A DNA stretch of 42,947 bases from Alcaligenaceae bacterium CGII-47 (GCA_019166125.1 JAHTBO010000013.1:1-42947), one strand, 5' to 3'. Positions 8,452 to 16,601 are shown, counted from the first letter of the stretch. Notes: generated by a model not told the origin, from the sequence alone. Translations and numbers: made by a program.

Positions 8452-9480
8452 TTAGCGCTCTACCGTGCGGTTCCAGCGATTAGTCCATTTGGCGCGCTCG
8501 GCGTTGACGACGGAGTAATCCACTGACTCAAGCTTCTTGATCTGCTCCGGGCCGTAAGGCACGGCTGCAGCCACTTCGGGGCTTAACTTGGTTTTGGAAT
8601 TGACGGGGCCCCAGGCCTGGGTTTTGGCCAAAATGGCCTGTACTTCGGGACTTAGCAGAAACTGCACAAACTCTTGTGCTTCGGGCTTGGCATCGGGCCG
8701 CGCCACCGGGCAGACGGCGGTAAAGAGCGCAACGGCGCCTTCCTTGGGATAGACAAACTTGACCGGGAAGCCCGTGGCCTCGAGGGCATACACCCGGCCA
8801 CTGCCCCAGACGCCGATCACGCCCGAGCCGTTCTGAAAGAGCTCGGACATCTTGCCGGGTGAGGGTTCCCACGCCAACACATTGGGAGCAACTTTCTCGG
8901 TGATCGCCTTGAAGCCGGGATCAATATCCTTGACCCCACCGCCATTGAGTTCGGCGAATTTGATCAGCGTATGCAAGCCATACCCATTGGACACAGGCGG
9001 AATGACAACCTTTTGCTTAAACTTGGGGTCTTCCAGATCGTGCCAGGAAGTGGGCGCAGCCCAGCCTGCCTTGGCAAAAGCCTCTGTGTTGTAGAACAGG
9101 CCCGTGGCCACCACGCCCAGCGCGGAGGCCGACTTGCCTATGTTGGCCAGAGGATAGAGATCTTTATAAACCGGTGCATCGGCCAGAGGGGCACACAGCT
9201 GAAACTGCTGGGCCTGCTGCATGGGGCCGTCATCGATCAGCACCACATCAAACTGCGGCTTGGATTTTTGGGCCACCAGTTTGGCCAGGGTGTCTGTGGA
9301 GTTGCCTGGCACATACACCACATCGTTTTGGGTTTTTTGCTTGTACAGCGGAATGATTTGGTCGCGGAATGCCTGCTCGGTAGATCCCCCATAAGAGCCC
9401 ACATTGAGGGTTACGGCCTGGGCCAGCACCGGCAGGGTCGATATTGCAAAAACACAGGCAACAGTCAGTAAACGCTTCAT
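8452..9480 (-). CDS. ABC transporter periplasmic substrate-binding protein, PotD/PotF-like
   Basis: A 342-residue secreted protein with a Sec signal peptide (MKRLLTVACVFAISTLPVLAQ, cleavage likely after AQA). The mature start TLNVGSYGGSTEQAFRD and the VLIDDGPMQQAQQ region are typical of the PotD-like extracellular binding family 1. It is the promoter-proximal gene of the minus-strand operon and starts at ATG 9478-9480 with GGAG upstream. It delivers the substrate to the PotA/B/C-like importer. Context (flavin amine oxidases plus RidA) suggests a nitrogenous substrate such as a polyamine, opine or imino acid; nothing in the sequence fixes which. Confidence 0.9.
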   Translation of the reverse strand: MKRLLTVACVFAISTLPVLAQAVTLNVGSYGGSTEQAFRDQIIPLYKQKTQNDVVYVPGNSTDTLAKLVAQKSKPQFDVVLIDDGPMQQAQQFQLCAPLADAPVYKDLYPLANIGKSASALGVVATGLFYNTEAFAKAGWAAPTSWHDLEDPKFKQKVVIPPVSNGYGLHTLIKFAELNGGGVKDIDPGFKAITEKVAPNVLAWEPSPGKMSELFQNGSGVIGVWGSGRVYALEATGFPVKFVYPKEGAVALFTAVCPVARPDAKPEAQEFVQFLLSPEVQAILAKTQAWGPVNSKTKLSPEVAAAVPYGPEQIKKLESVDYSVVNAERAKWTNRWNRTVER

Positions 9481-9544
9481 ATGGAGTCTCCTTGGCTTAC
9501 TTAAGACGGATTCTAGTAAAAACTCTATGTTATTTAAAGATATC

Positions 9545-9569
9545 TACAAGGTCGAAACAGACCCTTGTA
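9545..9569. promoter_or_regulatory. Candidate LysR-type operator in the divergent promoter region
   Basis: TACAAGG at 9545-9551 and CCTTGTA at 9563-9569 form a perfect 7-bp dyad with an 11-base centre. This is the usual geometry of LysR-type recognition sites. It lies in the 211-base gap between the divergent lysR-like gene and the importer operon, 65 bases before the operon's start codon. A second, smaller dyad, ATCAGAACTGAT, sits at 9582-9593 and could be the activation site. Binding is inferred. Confidence 0.5.
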
Positions 9570-9691
9570 TTAACTATACTAATCAGAACTGATGATAAAA
9601 TAAAATACTTTTTTTTATCGACACTATGTCTTTTCAACATTCACTTGGTACCTGCCTCGTTTACCACTAGCCACCCTTCGCCGCCAACACC

Positions 9692-10624
9692 ATGAACAAC
9701 CGAATCACCCTTCGTCACCTGGAAGCTTTTCGCGCCGTGATGCTAAATAAAACAGTAACCAGTGCAGCCATTGCCATGCATGTGTCCCAACCGGTGGTCA
9801 CGCGCCTGGTGGCCGATTTTGAGCAACGCACCGGCATCCCCTTGTTTGAGCGGCAACGGGGCCGGCTACACCCCACACCCGAAGCTCGCCTGCTCTACGA
9901 AGAAGTGAAGCGCTCGCTGGCTGGGGTAGCGCGCATCACCGATGCCGCCGCGGAAATCCGCACCTTGCAGCGCGGCAGCCTACGCATTGCGGCGGCACCC
10001 TCTTTAGCCCTGGATTTTTTGCCTGCCGTGATTGGTCGGTTTCTAAAGCATCACCCGTATGCGCGCATCCAGCTGCTGCTGCTAAGCTCGCCCAACGTGA
10101 TGGAGCGCGTGCGCGACGGCCAATCCGATATCGGCTTTGTGATTTTGTCTTTGCACCCGCAGTCCAGCCACTGTCAGTTGCTGATGTCCACCCGCATGGT
10201 GTGCGTCATCCCCAAAGGCCATCGCCTGCAGGGCAAATCGTCCATTGCACCCGAAGATCTGCACGGCGAGCGCTTTGTGTCGTACTCCCACATTCTGGAC
10301 ACCCGCAGCATGGTGGACACTGTTTTTGCTACCCGAGGCGTTCACCGCATTTTGGATGTTGAAACGCAGAACTCGCACGCGATGCTGCGTCTGGTAGAGG
10401 CTGGCGCGGGGGTAGCTGTCATTGACGCGCTTACCGCTGCCGGCCATCAGCACGAAGACACGGCGTGCTTCATTCCCTTTGAAGCCAGCGTGCCCATGAA
10501 CTTCTCGCTGATGACCGCACCCGATCAAACCCCGGGCGCCTTGCAGCGGCCATTTATTGAATTTCTACGCAAGGAGATGGAGCGCTACATTCCGCCAGAG
10601 CTGGTCATCACCCGGGGAAACTAA
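9692..10624 (+). CDS. LysR-family transcriptional regulator
   Basis: A 310-residue regulator. The N-terminal winged helix reads ITLRHLEAFRAVMLNKTVTS and SQPVVTRLVADFEQRTGIPLF, the LysR helix-turn-helix and wing, followed by a linker helix and a two-lobe inducer domain (LRIAAAPSLALDFLP onwards). Overall it resembles OccR/NocR-type regulators of opine and amine catabolism. It is divergent from the importer-oxidase operon and most probably controls it in response to the imported compound. ATG 9692-9694 has no strong ribosome site upstream. Confidence 0.88.
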   Translation: MNNRITLRHLEAFRAVMLNKTVTSAAIAMHVSQPVVTRLVADFEQRTGIPLFERQRGRLHPTPEARLLYEEVKRSLAGVARITDAAAEIRTLQRGSLRIAAAPSLALDFLPAVIGRFLKHHPYARIQLLLLSSPNVMERVRDGQSDIGFVILSLHPQSSHCQLLMSTRMVCVIPKGHRLQGKSSIAPEDLHGERFVSYSHILDTRSMVDTVFATRGVHRILDVETQNSHAMLRLVEAGAGVAVIDALTAAGHQHEDTACFIPFEASVPMNFSLMTAPDQTPGALQRPFIEFLRKEMERYIPPELVITRGN

Positions 10625-10770
10625 GCGCATCCGACGGCCTCCTGCAAAAGTATCCAGGCTTGACAAGACGCTTTAAACTCCCCGGGAGCCGCATCAGGGT
10701 ATTATTCAAACATCAATGATCCCGCCCGGTGTACCCAGTGTCGGCATGTTCTGGAGTCTTAACCAGGCGT

Positions 10771-10935
10771 GGCGAATACATCTTGAAGACCAGCGGCGAG
10801 AAATTCATGTTCAATCTGCGTGCTGGCAATCATCACGTTATCCTGACCAGCCAACGTTATGCCTCAAAGGCAGCCGCCCTGGGCGGTATTGAGTCTGTAC
10901 GCAAAAACGCAGCATCCGATACGCGGTTTGCGCGG
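10771..10935 (+). pseudogene. YegP/DUF1508 half-gene, truncated
   Basis: GEYILKTSGEKFMFNLRAGN, then VILTSQRYASKAAALGGIESV and KKN-like RKNAASDTRFAR match the first of the two tandem DUF1508 repeats of YegP-like proteins. The second repeat is missing: after TRFAR at 10935 the sequence changes to a different island gene. No convincing start codon or ribosome site precedes it; the open frame extends up to a GTG at 10729 but that part does not look like YegP. This is a chromosomal gene cut at its 3' side by arrival of mobile DNA. Confidence 0.65.
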
Positions 10936-11626
10936 TTACGATTGACCGGGTACGGCTTTCAATGGGCTTGCAAGTGCAGGAATCCACCTTGCGCGCATCG
11001 TTAGACAAGACCAAAGGCCTGATGCGCGGCACTGGTTTTCTGGCGCGCTTTCTGGTCGCATGGCCGGAATCTACGATGGGCACCCGGCTCTATACCGAAG
11101 CGCCGGACTGGTCGAAGCTGCAGGCCCTCAATGCACGCATGACCGAGTTGCTGCAAAACCCGCTGAGTATTGACGATGACGGCAGACTGACGACGATCAC
11201 GCTGGCCTTGTCGCAGCAGGCGCACGCAGCATGGGTGCAGTTTCAAAACGCCATCGAGAAGCAGCTACGGCAGGATGGCGAACTGCAGGACGTGAAGGAC
11301 GTGGCCAGCAAGACAGCCGATAACGCGGCGCGGCTGGCAGCGCTGTTTCATGTGTTTGAGCGCGGCGCTTTCTAGGGCAATTTGCGTTGCCGGTGGAATG
11401 GATGAATGCTGAACGGCTGGAGCGCTGGCTGATTCAGTATTGCAGGCGCGAACAGGTGGCCAGCGTTACTACCCGAACTGCGCTGCAATACAGGCCGCTG
11501 CGAGACAAGACCGCGCTGCAATCGGCGCTGGCAGCGCTGGAAGATCACGGCCGGGCGCGGCTGCTGGCTGATGGCCGCAAGCGGTCGGTTATGGTCAATC
11601 CGGCACTGCTGGAGGGGCAGCCATGA
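10930..11626 (+). pseudogene. DUF3987-type phage/island helicase-like protein, C-terminal part, broken
   Basis: From about 10930 one frame reads TIDRVRLSMGLQVQESTL, LMRGTGFLARFLVAWPES and MGTRLYTEAP, the conserved C-terminal half of DUF3987 (YfjI-like) proteins found on prophages and genomic islands. That frame stops at 11373-11375 after LFHVFERGAF. The next frame picks up FLGQFALPVEWMNAERLERW and runs to 11626, which fits the end of the same protein after a deletion that removed a short segment and changed frame. The N-terminal half is missing because of the junction with the YegP fragment. ATG 10962 would give a 137-residue remnant, unlikely to be functional. Confidence 0.65.
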
Positions 11627-11970
11627 GCTTGCAAGCCATGTTGAGCGGCAATTGGTTTGAGCAACTTGCTACTGCTACTTTTGCTACTCCTGCTACTCCT
11701 GAACCTGATCTGCCCGAAATCGCGCCAACTGTAGCAACAGTAGCAAAAGTAGCAGTAGCAAACCGCACAGATCAAAAAGCTGCCAACGAGATCATGCGGC
11801 TGAACCCGAAGCTGCCAGACGCGTTGGACAAGGGAACGGGTACGTTCACGGCGCGGCGCTGCGGCAAGTGGCAGGCGCTGGGACTGCTGAGTGCGGCGAT
11901 ACCGGGCGATACCGTGGATTTATTGCAGCGCTGTGCATCGTTTGATGACCGACTGGCGGGCATGGCATGA
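11623..11970 (+). CDS. Hypothetical island protein
   Basis: A 115-residue protein overlapping the previous gene by ATGA. The first half contains a Thr/Ala/Pro-rich repetitive segment (ATATFATPATPEP and VATVATVAKVAVA-like runs), coded by repeated GCTACT/GTAGCA triplets. The second half, from about residue 55, is a small charged domain ending in DTVDLLQRCASFDDRL. Small proteins of this style follow DUF3987-type genes in proteobacterial islands, but I do not recognise a function. The tight coupling to both neighbours argues that it is a genuine gene of the island. Confidence 0.55.
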   Translation: MSLQAMLSGNWFEQLATATFATPATPEPDLPEIAPTVATVAKVAVANRTDQKAANEIMRLNPKLPDALDKGTGTFTARRCGKWQALGLLSAAIPGDTVDLLQRCASFDDRLAGMA

Positions 11971-12743
11971 CCAAGAAAACGAAAGTGCCGGCAGTGACCG
12001 CACCGGAACCCACTAGCACCAATGGCGCACGCGATGGAAAGCTGATGCTGATGCCATCCTTGAATGCAGCGGCCGTTATGGAAGCGTATCAGGGCAACGT
12101 TGTCGGCAAAGAGTCTGACATGGCGGCGCTGATCGACGGCTTGCGCGAATCGTTCGACAAGGCGAAGGACGGCGACCTATCACGGCTGGAACAGATGCTG
12201 ATCGGACAGGCGACCGCGCTGCAATCCATTTTCACCAGCCTGGCACGGCGGGCAGCAAATCAAGAACGCTTGCCGCAGTATCAGGCATTTTTAGGGCTGG
12301 CATTGAAAGCGCAGGCACAAAGCCGCGCCACGATACAGGCCGTGGTGGAATTGGAATACCCGAAGCAGGTGGCGTTCGTGAAGCAGGCCAATATCAGTCA
12401 CGGGCCACAACAGGTGAATAACGGGACGGGTTTAGCGAGCAGCACGCGCACGGGCGCGCACGCGGAAGAAAACCAATCTGGTCAAAGCAAACTATTAGAG
12501 GATCAAAGCCATGAGCGCACGCATCTAGACGGCGGAACAACGACAACGGCAGGCCGAAGCAATCCGGCGCTGGAAACCGTGAGAGCAATCCACCGGGCCA
12601 ACCTTGGCCGCGGCCAGTCGGGCACTCGGTGTCTGTGGGCGAACCCTGGCGCGTTGGCCTCACTGGTGGCGTCATGCCTTTGTCCGCTTGCCATTGTGGC
12701 AGGCGGCCCAGACTCGCTTGGTGCCGCCGGTCGATCGGGATGA
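11967..12743 (+). CDS. Conserved island hypothetical protein with foreign C-terminal tail
   Basis: The start ATG overlaps the previous stop by ATGA. Residues 1 to about 205 look like a conserved island protein: an N-terminal low-complexity region, a helical core (MEAYQGNVVGKESDMAALI, LEQMLIGQATALQSIFTSLA, FLGLALKAQAQSRATIQAV) and the motif AFVKQANISHGPQQVNNG. The usual C-terminus is lost near position 12,600, where the sequence enters the transposon remnant; the last 45 or so residues are translated from that remnant out of its own frame. Biological role unknown. The ORF is intact, but the product is probably chimeric. Confidence 0.55.
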   Translation: MTKKTKVPAVTAPEPTSTNGARDGKLMLMPSLNAAAVMEAYQGNVVGKESDMAALIDGLRESFDKAKDGDLSRLEQMLIGQATALQSIFTSLARRAANQERLPQYQAFLGLALKAQAQSRATIQAVVELEYPKQVAFVKQANISHGPQQVNNGTGLASSTRTGAHAEENQSGQSKLLEDQSHERTHLDGGTTTTAGRSNPALETVRAIHRANLGRGQSGTRCLWANPGALASLVASCLCPLAIVAGGPDSLGAAGRSG

Positions 12744-12840
12744 CTTGCTGGATTCATTGCTCAGCCGCTTCTCTGGTGAATCTGCCCGGGTAGCGCTGCG
12801 ATTATTAATGTTTCGATCTCCCTTGTCCGTGCCTGGCTGA
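12601..12840 (+). pseudogene. DUF6431-like transposon accessory protein, C-terminal fragment
   Basis: The frame reads LAAASRALGVCGRTLARWPH (helix-turn-helix-like), then LWQAAQTRLVPPVDRDDLLD, and stops at 12838-12840. This resembles the C-terminal part of the small DNA-binding proteins encoded beside DDE transposases with an AAA partner. The N-terminal part, usually a zinc-binding region, is absent, the join to the island gene falling near 12,600. The following DDE and AAA genes are very probably from the same element. Recognition rests on general resemblance, so confidence is moderate. Confidence 0.45.
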
Positions 12841-12962
12841 TCAACAGCTTTGATATGCGCTGGTCATACGCAGAGGATGCCGATAGCCACCAACCACTTC
12901 TGTCCTTAAGCTGCCTGCCTGTGGATACCCGACCTGGGCACCACAAAAATAAGGAGGCTGAC

Positions 12963-14195
12963 TTGAAGATATCAAACGGTTCCAGCACCCGGGATCGCTG
13001 GGCGCGGCTGCGCTTCTCGCTCATCGGGCCGTTGCTGGCAGCTCCGCCTGGAAACGGTGAACTGGCCTCTGCCTTGCAGGCGCTGGCCGCGCGCACCTGG
13101 CGTCACCCCGTCACAGGCATGGACGTGACTTCGGCGTCTCCACTCTGGAGCGCTGGTATTACGCCGTACGACGTGCCTCAGACCCGGTGGCGGTACTGCG
13201 TGATCGACAACGCGGCGCTTTGCCTGTATCGGCGCCGCAGTCGCCTAAGCCTTGCAGGAACAATATGTCCAGCACCCAGGCTGGACGATGCAGCTGCACG
13301 TCGATAACCTGCGAGCCACCTTCCGCGATACGGATTTATATGTCCCATCATACCCCAGCATACGACGCTATATGCTGGTCCACGCCATGTTTCTCCAGGC
13401 CCGGCTCAAGCCGGCGAGCGCTGGCGCGCTGGCGGCCTGTGAACGGCTCGAGCGCCTGGAGGTACGCAGCTTCGAGGTCGATCACGTCGGCGCCCTGTGG
13501 CACCGGGACTTCCATCATGGTTCGCGTAAGATCCTGACCCGCACAGGCCAGTGGGTGACCCCCATGCTGGTGGGCGTGCTCGATGACCATTGCCGTCTGC
13601 TCTGCCATCTGCAGTGGTACCTGGATGAGCCCGCCGCCAGCCTGGTGCATGGCTTATCACAGGCCCTGATGAAGCGCGGCCTGCCCCGGGCGCTCATGAC
13701 CGATAACGGCGCGGCGATAACCGCCGAGGAGACCACTACGGGCCTGGTCAGGCTGGGTATCCTGCATCAGACGACTCTGCCGTATTCCCCTACCAAAACG
13801 CCAAGCAGGAAGCCTTCTGGGGGCGCGTCGAGGGCAGACTCATGGTCATGCTCGAAGCCAAGGATCCGCTGACGATTGACGAGCTGAACTTGGCCACCCA
13901 GGCTTGGGTGGAGCAGAAATACCACCGCACACGGCACTCCGAGGTCAACGATACGCCACTGACCCGTTACCTGGCTGCCCCCAACGTTCTGCGACCAAGC
14001 CCAGATGCTGACACCTTGCGTGCAGCCTTCCGCGTGGATGTCGTGCGCCGCCGCCTGACACCACCGGCCCAATCGCCAGCCACAACCCCAGAACCCGGAA
14101 CACCCGCACTGCTGGCCCAATTGCTGGCTGACTACGCAGCCACAGGCCTGCCCCCCGCCTATTTACCCACCACCGACCAGGAGTTGGCCCCATGA
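12963..14195 (+). pseudogene. DDE (rve-type) transposase with three frameshifts
   Basis: AAGGAGG at 12951-12957 precedes a TTG start, giving LKISNGSSTRDRWARLRFSL. The protein can be followed through three frames. Single bases appear to be missing near 13,123 (…MDVT / FGVSTLERWYYAVRR), near 13,250 (…SPKP / LQEQYVQHPGW) and near 13,790 (…LPYSP / YQNAKQEAFWGRVEG). The catalytic core is recognisable: D in FEVDHVGALWHRD, D in ALMTDNGAAIT and E in KQEAFWGRVEGRL. The C-terminus ends in DQELAP, overlapping the AAA gene by ATGA. The closest match in style is the two-gene integrase-core transposase plus ExeA/TniB-like ATPase type. Each lesion is a one-base loss beside a short homopolymer. Confidence 0.75.
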
Positions 14196-14720
14196 GTCAG
14201 AAGTTGCTGGCCCGCTATGGGCTCAAACACAACCCATTCTCCCCAGACCTGCCCACGCAAGCCATCTATATCGCCCCCAGAACCGAGCGGTTCTTCTGGC
14301 GCATCGAGCAGGCGCTGGTGCGTGAAGACGGGTTTGCCATGATCCACGGCGACCCGGGCACGGGCAAGAGCGTGGTGCTGCGCCTGCTCGCCGAACGCCT
14401 GGCGCGCCTGCCCGACATCACGGTGGGCGCCATTAACCATCCACAGAGCAATATTGGTGACTTTTACCGGGAGCTGGGCGACATATTTGCTGGGCCGCTG
14501 CGTACGTCCAATCGCTGGGGCGGCTTCAAGGCGCTGCGCGAGCGCTGGCTGGGCCACCTGGAGTCTGCCCGCACCCGCCTGGCCACCGAGTTCGCCGAGA
14601 AGCAAGAACTGCTCGCCGGCCTGGAGCATCTACTCGCGAGCGCCGGTACTCGATGAGAAGCTGTATATGGACGTATTTGCGCCCGTTGCTACCAGTCAAA
14701 AGCGAGTCGTCCGGCGGTAA
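14192..14720 (+). pseudogene. ExeA/TniB-like AAA ATPase of the transposon, internally deleted
   Basis: The start ATG overlaps the transposase end by 4 bases. YGLKHNPFSPDLPTQAIYIA and Walker A HGDPGTGKS (residues 52-60) are clear, as is GGFKALRERWLGHLES. Next would come the Walker B segment (LLIDEAQE in relatives), but the sequence jumps in frame to RTRLATEFAEKQELLAGLEH, which belongs about 100 residues later. A second deletion near 14,645 changes frame: LASAG is followed by a stop in the first frame, while LDEKLYMDVFAPV, a typical C-terminus, continues in another frame to 14720. Without Walker B and the sensor region it cannot hydrolyse ATP. Placement of the missing parts comes from family knowledge. 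Confidence 0.7.
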
Positions 14721-15208
14721 GCTGCTCCCTGGGCTGACCATGTCACAGGGAGCCTATCCCCTGTGTCACTGTGACTGTGCTGATCGCATCATCGATGGTC
14801 ATCGCTCTTTCTGATCAATGAGGCCCAACACCGTGGGTGAAAATTCGGCCATCAAATTGGCTGATCGTACTCAGTCATGTCTTGCATCAAATAAGGATCG
14901 ACACATCATAAGCGGTGTAATCGTGGATTACAGCAAACAAGCTGTAAGCATGGCTGAGTGGGATTGAGTGTGTCGACCCATATGGCGATATGCTTCATGC
15001 GCTGAACTTTAACGGCGCCGTGACCCACGACTTCCCCGTACTGGGCTTGGATTTTGTGGAATATGTGCTCTGGCAGACGCCCTTTAGCCGCATTCATCTC
15101 GAATCGGCCGGGAAATCTCCACCCAACAGATTCAAACCACCATCGGACGACTGACATCAGCCAAGCTGATAATGCGCCCGGGATACGTCATATTATACAA
15201 AAAGTAAC
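14721..15208. other. No intact gene; transposon tail and an unassigned coding fragment
   Basis: Positions 14,721-14,900 hold no gene; repeated CACAGGGAG / CCCCTGTGTCAC and GTCACTGTGAC motifs around 14,743-14,775 may be a transposon end. The plus-strand frame 14,948-15,154 is open and reads VDPYGDMLHALNFNG, then THDFPVLGLDFVEYVLWQTPF, which has the look of a real protein fragment, with no start codon or ribosome site. I do not recognise the family. The rest up to the promoter at 15,209 shows nothing else. Confidence 0.4.
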
Positions 15209-15258
15209 TGAATAATTTATTCAGGAGGATTGAATAAATTATTCAATCTGGCTATAGT
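15209..15258 (+). promoter_or_regulatory. Promoter with twin 15-bp palindromic operators
   Basis: TGAATAATTTATTCA (15209-15223) and TGAATAAATTATTCA (15231-15245) are each perfect 7+1+7 palindromes and are reverse complements of each other; their centres are 22 bp apart, two helical turns. A sigma-70 promoter overlaps the second: -35 TTGAAT 15230-15235, 17-base spacer, -10 TATAGT 15253-15258. The layout fits repression by a dimeric regulator bound cooperatively to one DNA face. The GntR/FCD protein encoded at 15868-16554 is the obvious candidate. Confidence 0.7.
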
Positions 15259-15335
15259 AGTTCTCAACTGGCTGCCTGAGCACTAAAAATCTAACGGAAA
15301 GGCACCCTTCACAATTTGACTAGTCGGAGAAAACC

Positions 15336-15746
15336 ATGAGTGCAGAAATCAATATCTACAACCCCTCAAAGCTGGGCGCGCCGCTGGGACAGTACACACA
15401 TGTCACGCGGGTTAAAGCTAACGAATTTCTGTTTCTTGCCGGCATGTTGGCAGCCGACCCTCAAGGCAACATCGTTGGCGAAAATGATTTCGATGCCCAG
15501 GCGCAGCAAATTTTCAAAAATATCGGCATTGCGCTGGAATCAGCGGACGCGTCGTGGGGCAATGTGGTTCAGTTCACCACATATCTGGTTCATTCGCAGG
15601 ATATCCCGAAACTCATGGAGTTTCGTAAACGTGAGTTTCCCAAGATGTTCACTAACGGCATCTACCCGCCAAATACCATGCTGATGGTTGATCGCTTGGT
15701 CAAGGAACCCTTTCTGCTCGAAGTCCAGGCGATCGCTGCAATTTAA
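15336..15746 (+). CDS. Rid-family protein without the catalytic arginine
   Basis: A 136-residue Rid/YjgF protein, the first gene behind the twin-palindrome promoter, with a GGAG ribosome site before ATG 15336. The fold markers FLFLAGMLAADPQGNIVG and ASWGNVVQFTTYLV are clear. At the position where RidA has its substrate-binding arginine (P-x-R-[ST]), this protein has PPNTMLMV, so asparagine 113 replaces arginine. Rid proteins lacking this residue usually do not show imine deaminase activity and belong to other Rid subgroups, whose roles are mostly unknown. The neighbouring FAH, DUF1989 and TRAP genes suggest a step in the catabolism of an imported compound. Confidence 0.88.
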   Translation: MSAEINIYNPSKLGAPLGQYTHVTRVKANEFLFLAGMLAADPQGNIVGENDFDAQAQQIFKNIGIALESADASWGNVVQFTTYLVHSQDIPKLMEFRKREFPKMFTNGIYPPNTMLMVDRLVKEPFLLEVQAIAAI

Positions 15747-15867
15747 AAAACTTTAGGTTTTGCACACCAAATCTGCGGCCGCACTGCCGCAGACCCAATT
15801 CGTAGATAGAGGTACCAAAGCATCAGGTTGTAGTTCATCACCTTTGATTATCAATTTTCCAAGAAAA

Positions 15868-16554
15868 ATGACAGCAATACGCAAAACAGCTATTCAAGTA
15901 CAGTCCCTGTCTGAAATATTGTATCGACAGTTACGCGATGATATTTTGCGGGGCAACTTCCATTCCGGGCAAGTCCTAAGGCAGGAAGAGCTCGCACAGC
16001 GATATGGGGTCAGCCGTGTTCCATTACGCGAAGCCATGGCTCGTCTGGAAACCGCAGGCTTGCTGGTATCCAAAGCTCAACATGGGTTTTCGGTCCTTTC
16101 TCTCGAGTCTGAGGAAATTCAGGAAATTTTCGCGTTACGCGCAATTATCGAAGAGCACGCCAGTAAAGCAGCCGCATTAGGCCGCACTGACGAGGATATC
16201 AATGCCGTCCAGGCGATCCTGATCGAAATGGAAAAGGTCACGGTGTCGTCATCCGAAAGCGCGCATGAATGGCTGGAATTGAATTTCGCATTTCATGAAC
16301 GCATTTTTTCTAGTGCCAGATTGCGCCATGTCTCGCATATCGCCCAAATTTTACGGGGCATGATTCAACCATACATACATATCGAGATCACTCGGACTCA
16401 GGGCGTTCAAGCGGCTGAGCTCGAGCATAGACAGATCTACGAAGCATTCAAAGCGGGGGACGCGGAAAACATTGGACGCTTGAGCAGACTTCATTGTGAG
16501 CACACAGCCGTTCGCCTCTTGAATAGTGCTGCGGCCAGTACCAATACACCGTAA
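15868..16554 (+). CDS. GntR-family regulator, FCD (FadR) subfamily
   Basis: About 228 residues from ATG 15868; the open frame extends upstream to a TTG at 15760 but the added residues look non-coding. The winged helix is seen in LSEILYRQLRDDILRGNFHSG, then LRQEELAQRYGVSRVPLREA and LETAGLLV. The all-helical FCD ligand domain follows (EEIQEIFALRAIIEEHASKA), with histidines in NFAFHERIF, LEHRQIYEAF and RLHCEHTAV that probably bind a metal and an organic-acid effector. It lies inside the cluster between rid and fah genes and likely represses the promoter at 15209-15258 until the substrate arrives. Regulation is inferred from position and operator symmetry. Confidence 0.88.
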   Translation: MTAIRKTAIQVQSLSEILYRQLRDDILRGNFHSGQVLRQEELAQRYGVSRVPLREAMARLETAGLLVSKAQHGFSVLSLESEEIQEIFALRAIIEEHASKAAALGRTDEDINAVQAILIEMEKVTVSSSESAHEWLELNFAFHERIFSSARLRHVSHIAQILRGMIQPYIHIEITRTQGVQAAELEHRQIYEAFKAGDAENIGRLSRLHCEHTAVRLLNSAAASTNTP

Positions 16555-16601
16555 ATCCAGAAACAGTTTCACGCTGTGCCATTTTATTAACCGAGGTTTT
16601 T

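Noticed and set aside
11640-11770. Repeated GCTACT / GTAGCA triplets considered as a CRISPR or regulatory repeat
   Set aside because: Units are short, in frame, and code for an Ala/Thr/Val-rich segment; there are no spacers.
15209-15245. AT-rich palindromes considered as iterons or DnaA-related sites
   Set aside because: They overlap a well-spaced promoter and lack the TTATNCACA pattern; operator is the simpler reading.
15760-15867. Upstream TTG start giving a 264-residue GntR protein
   Set aside because: The extra 36 residues do not resemble any GntR N-terminus and the ribosome signal is poor; ATG 15868 places the helix-turn-helix at the usual distance.
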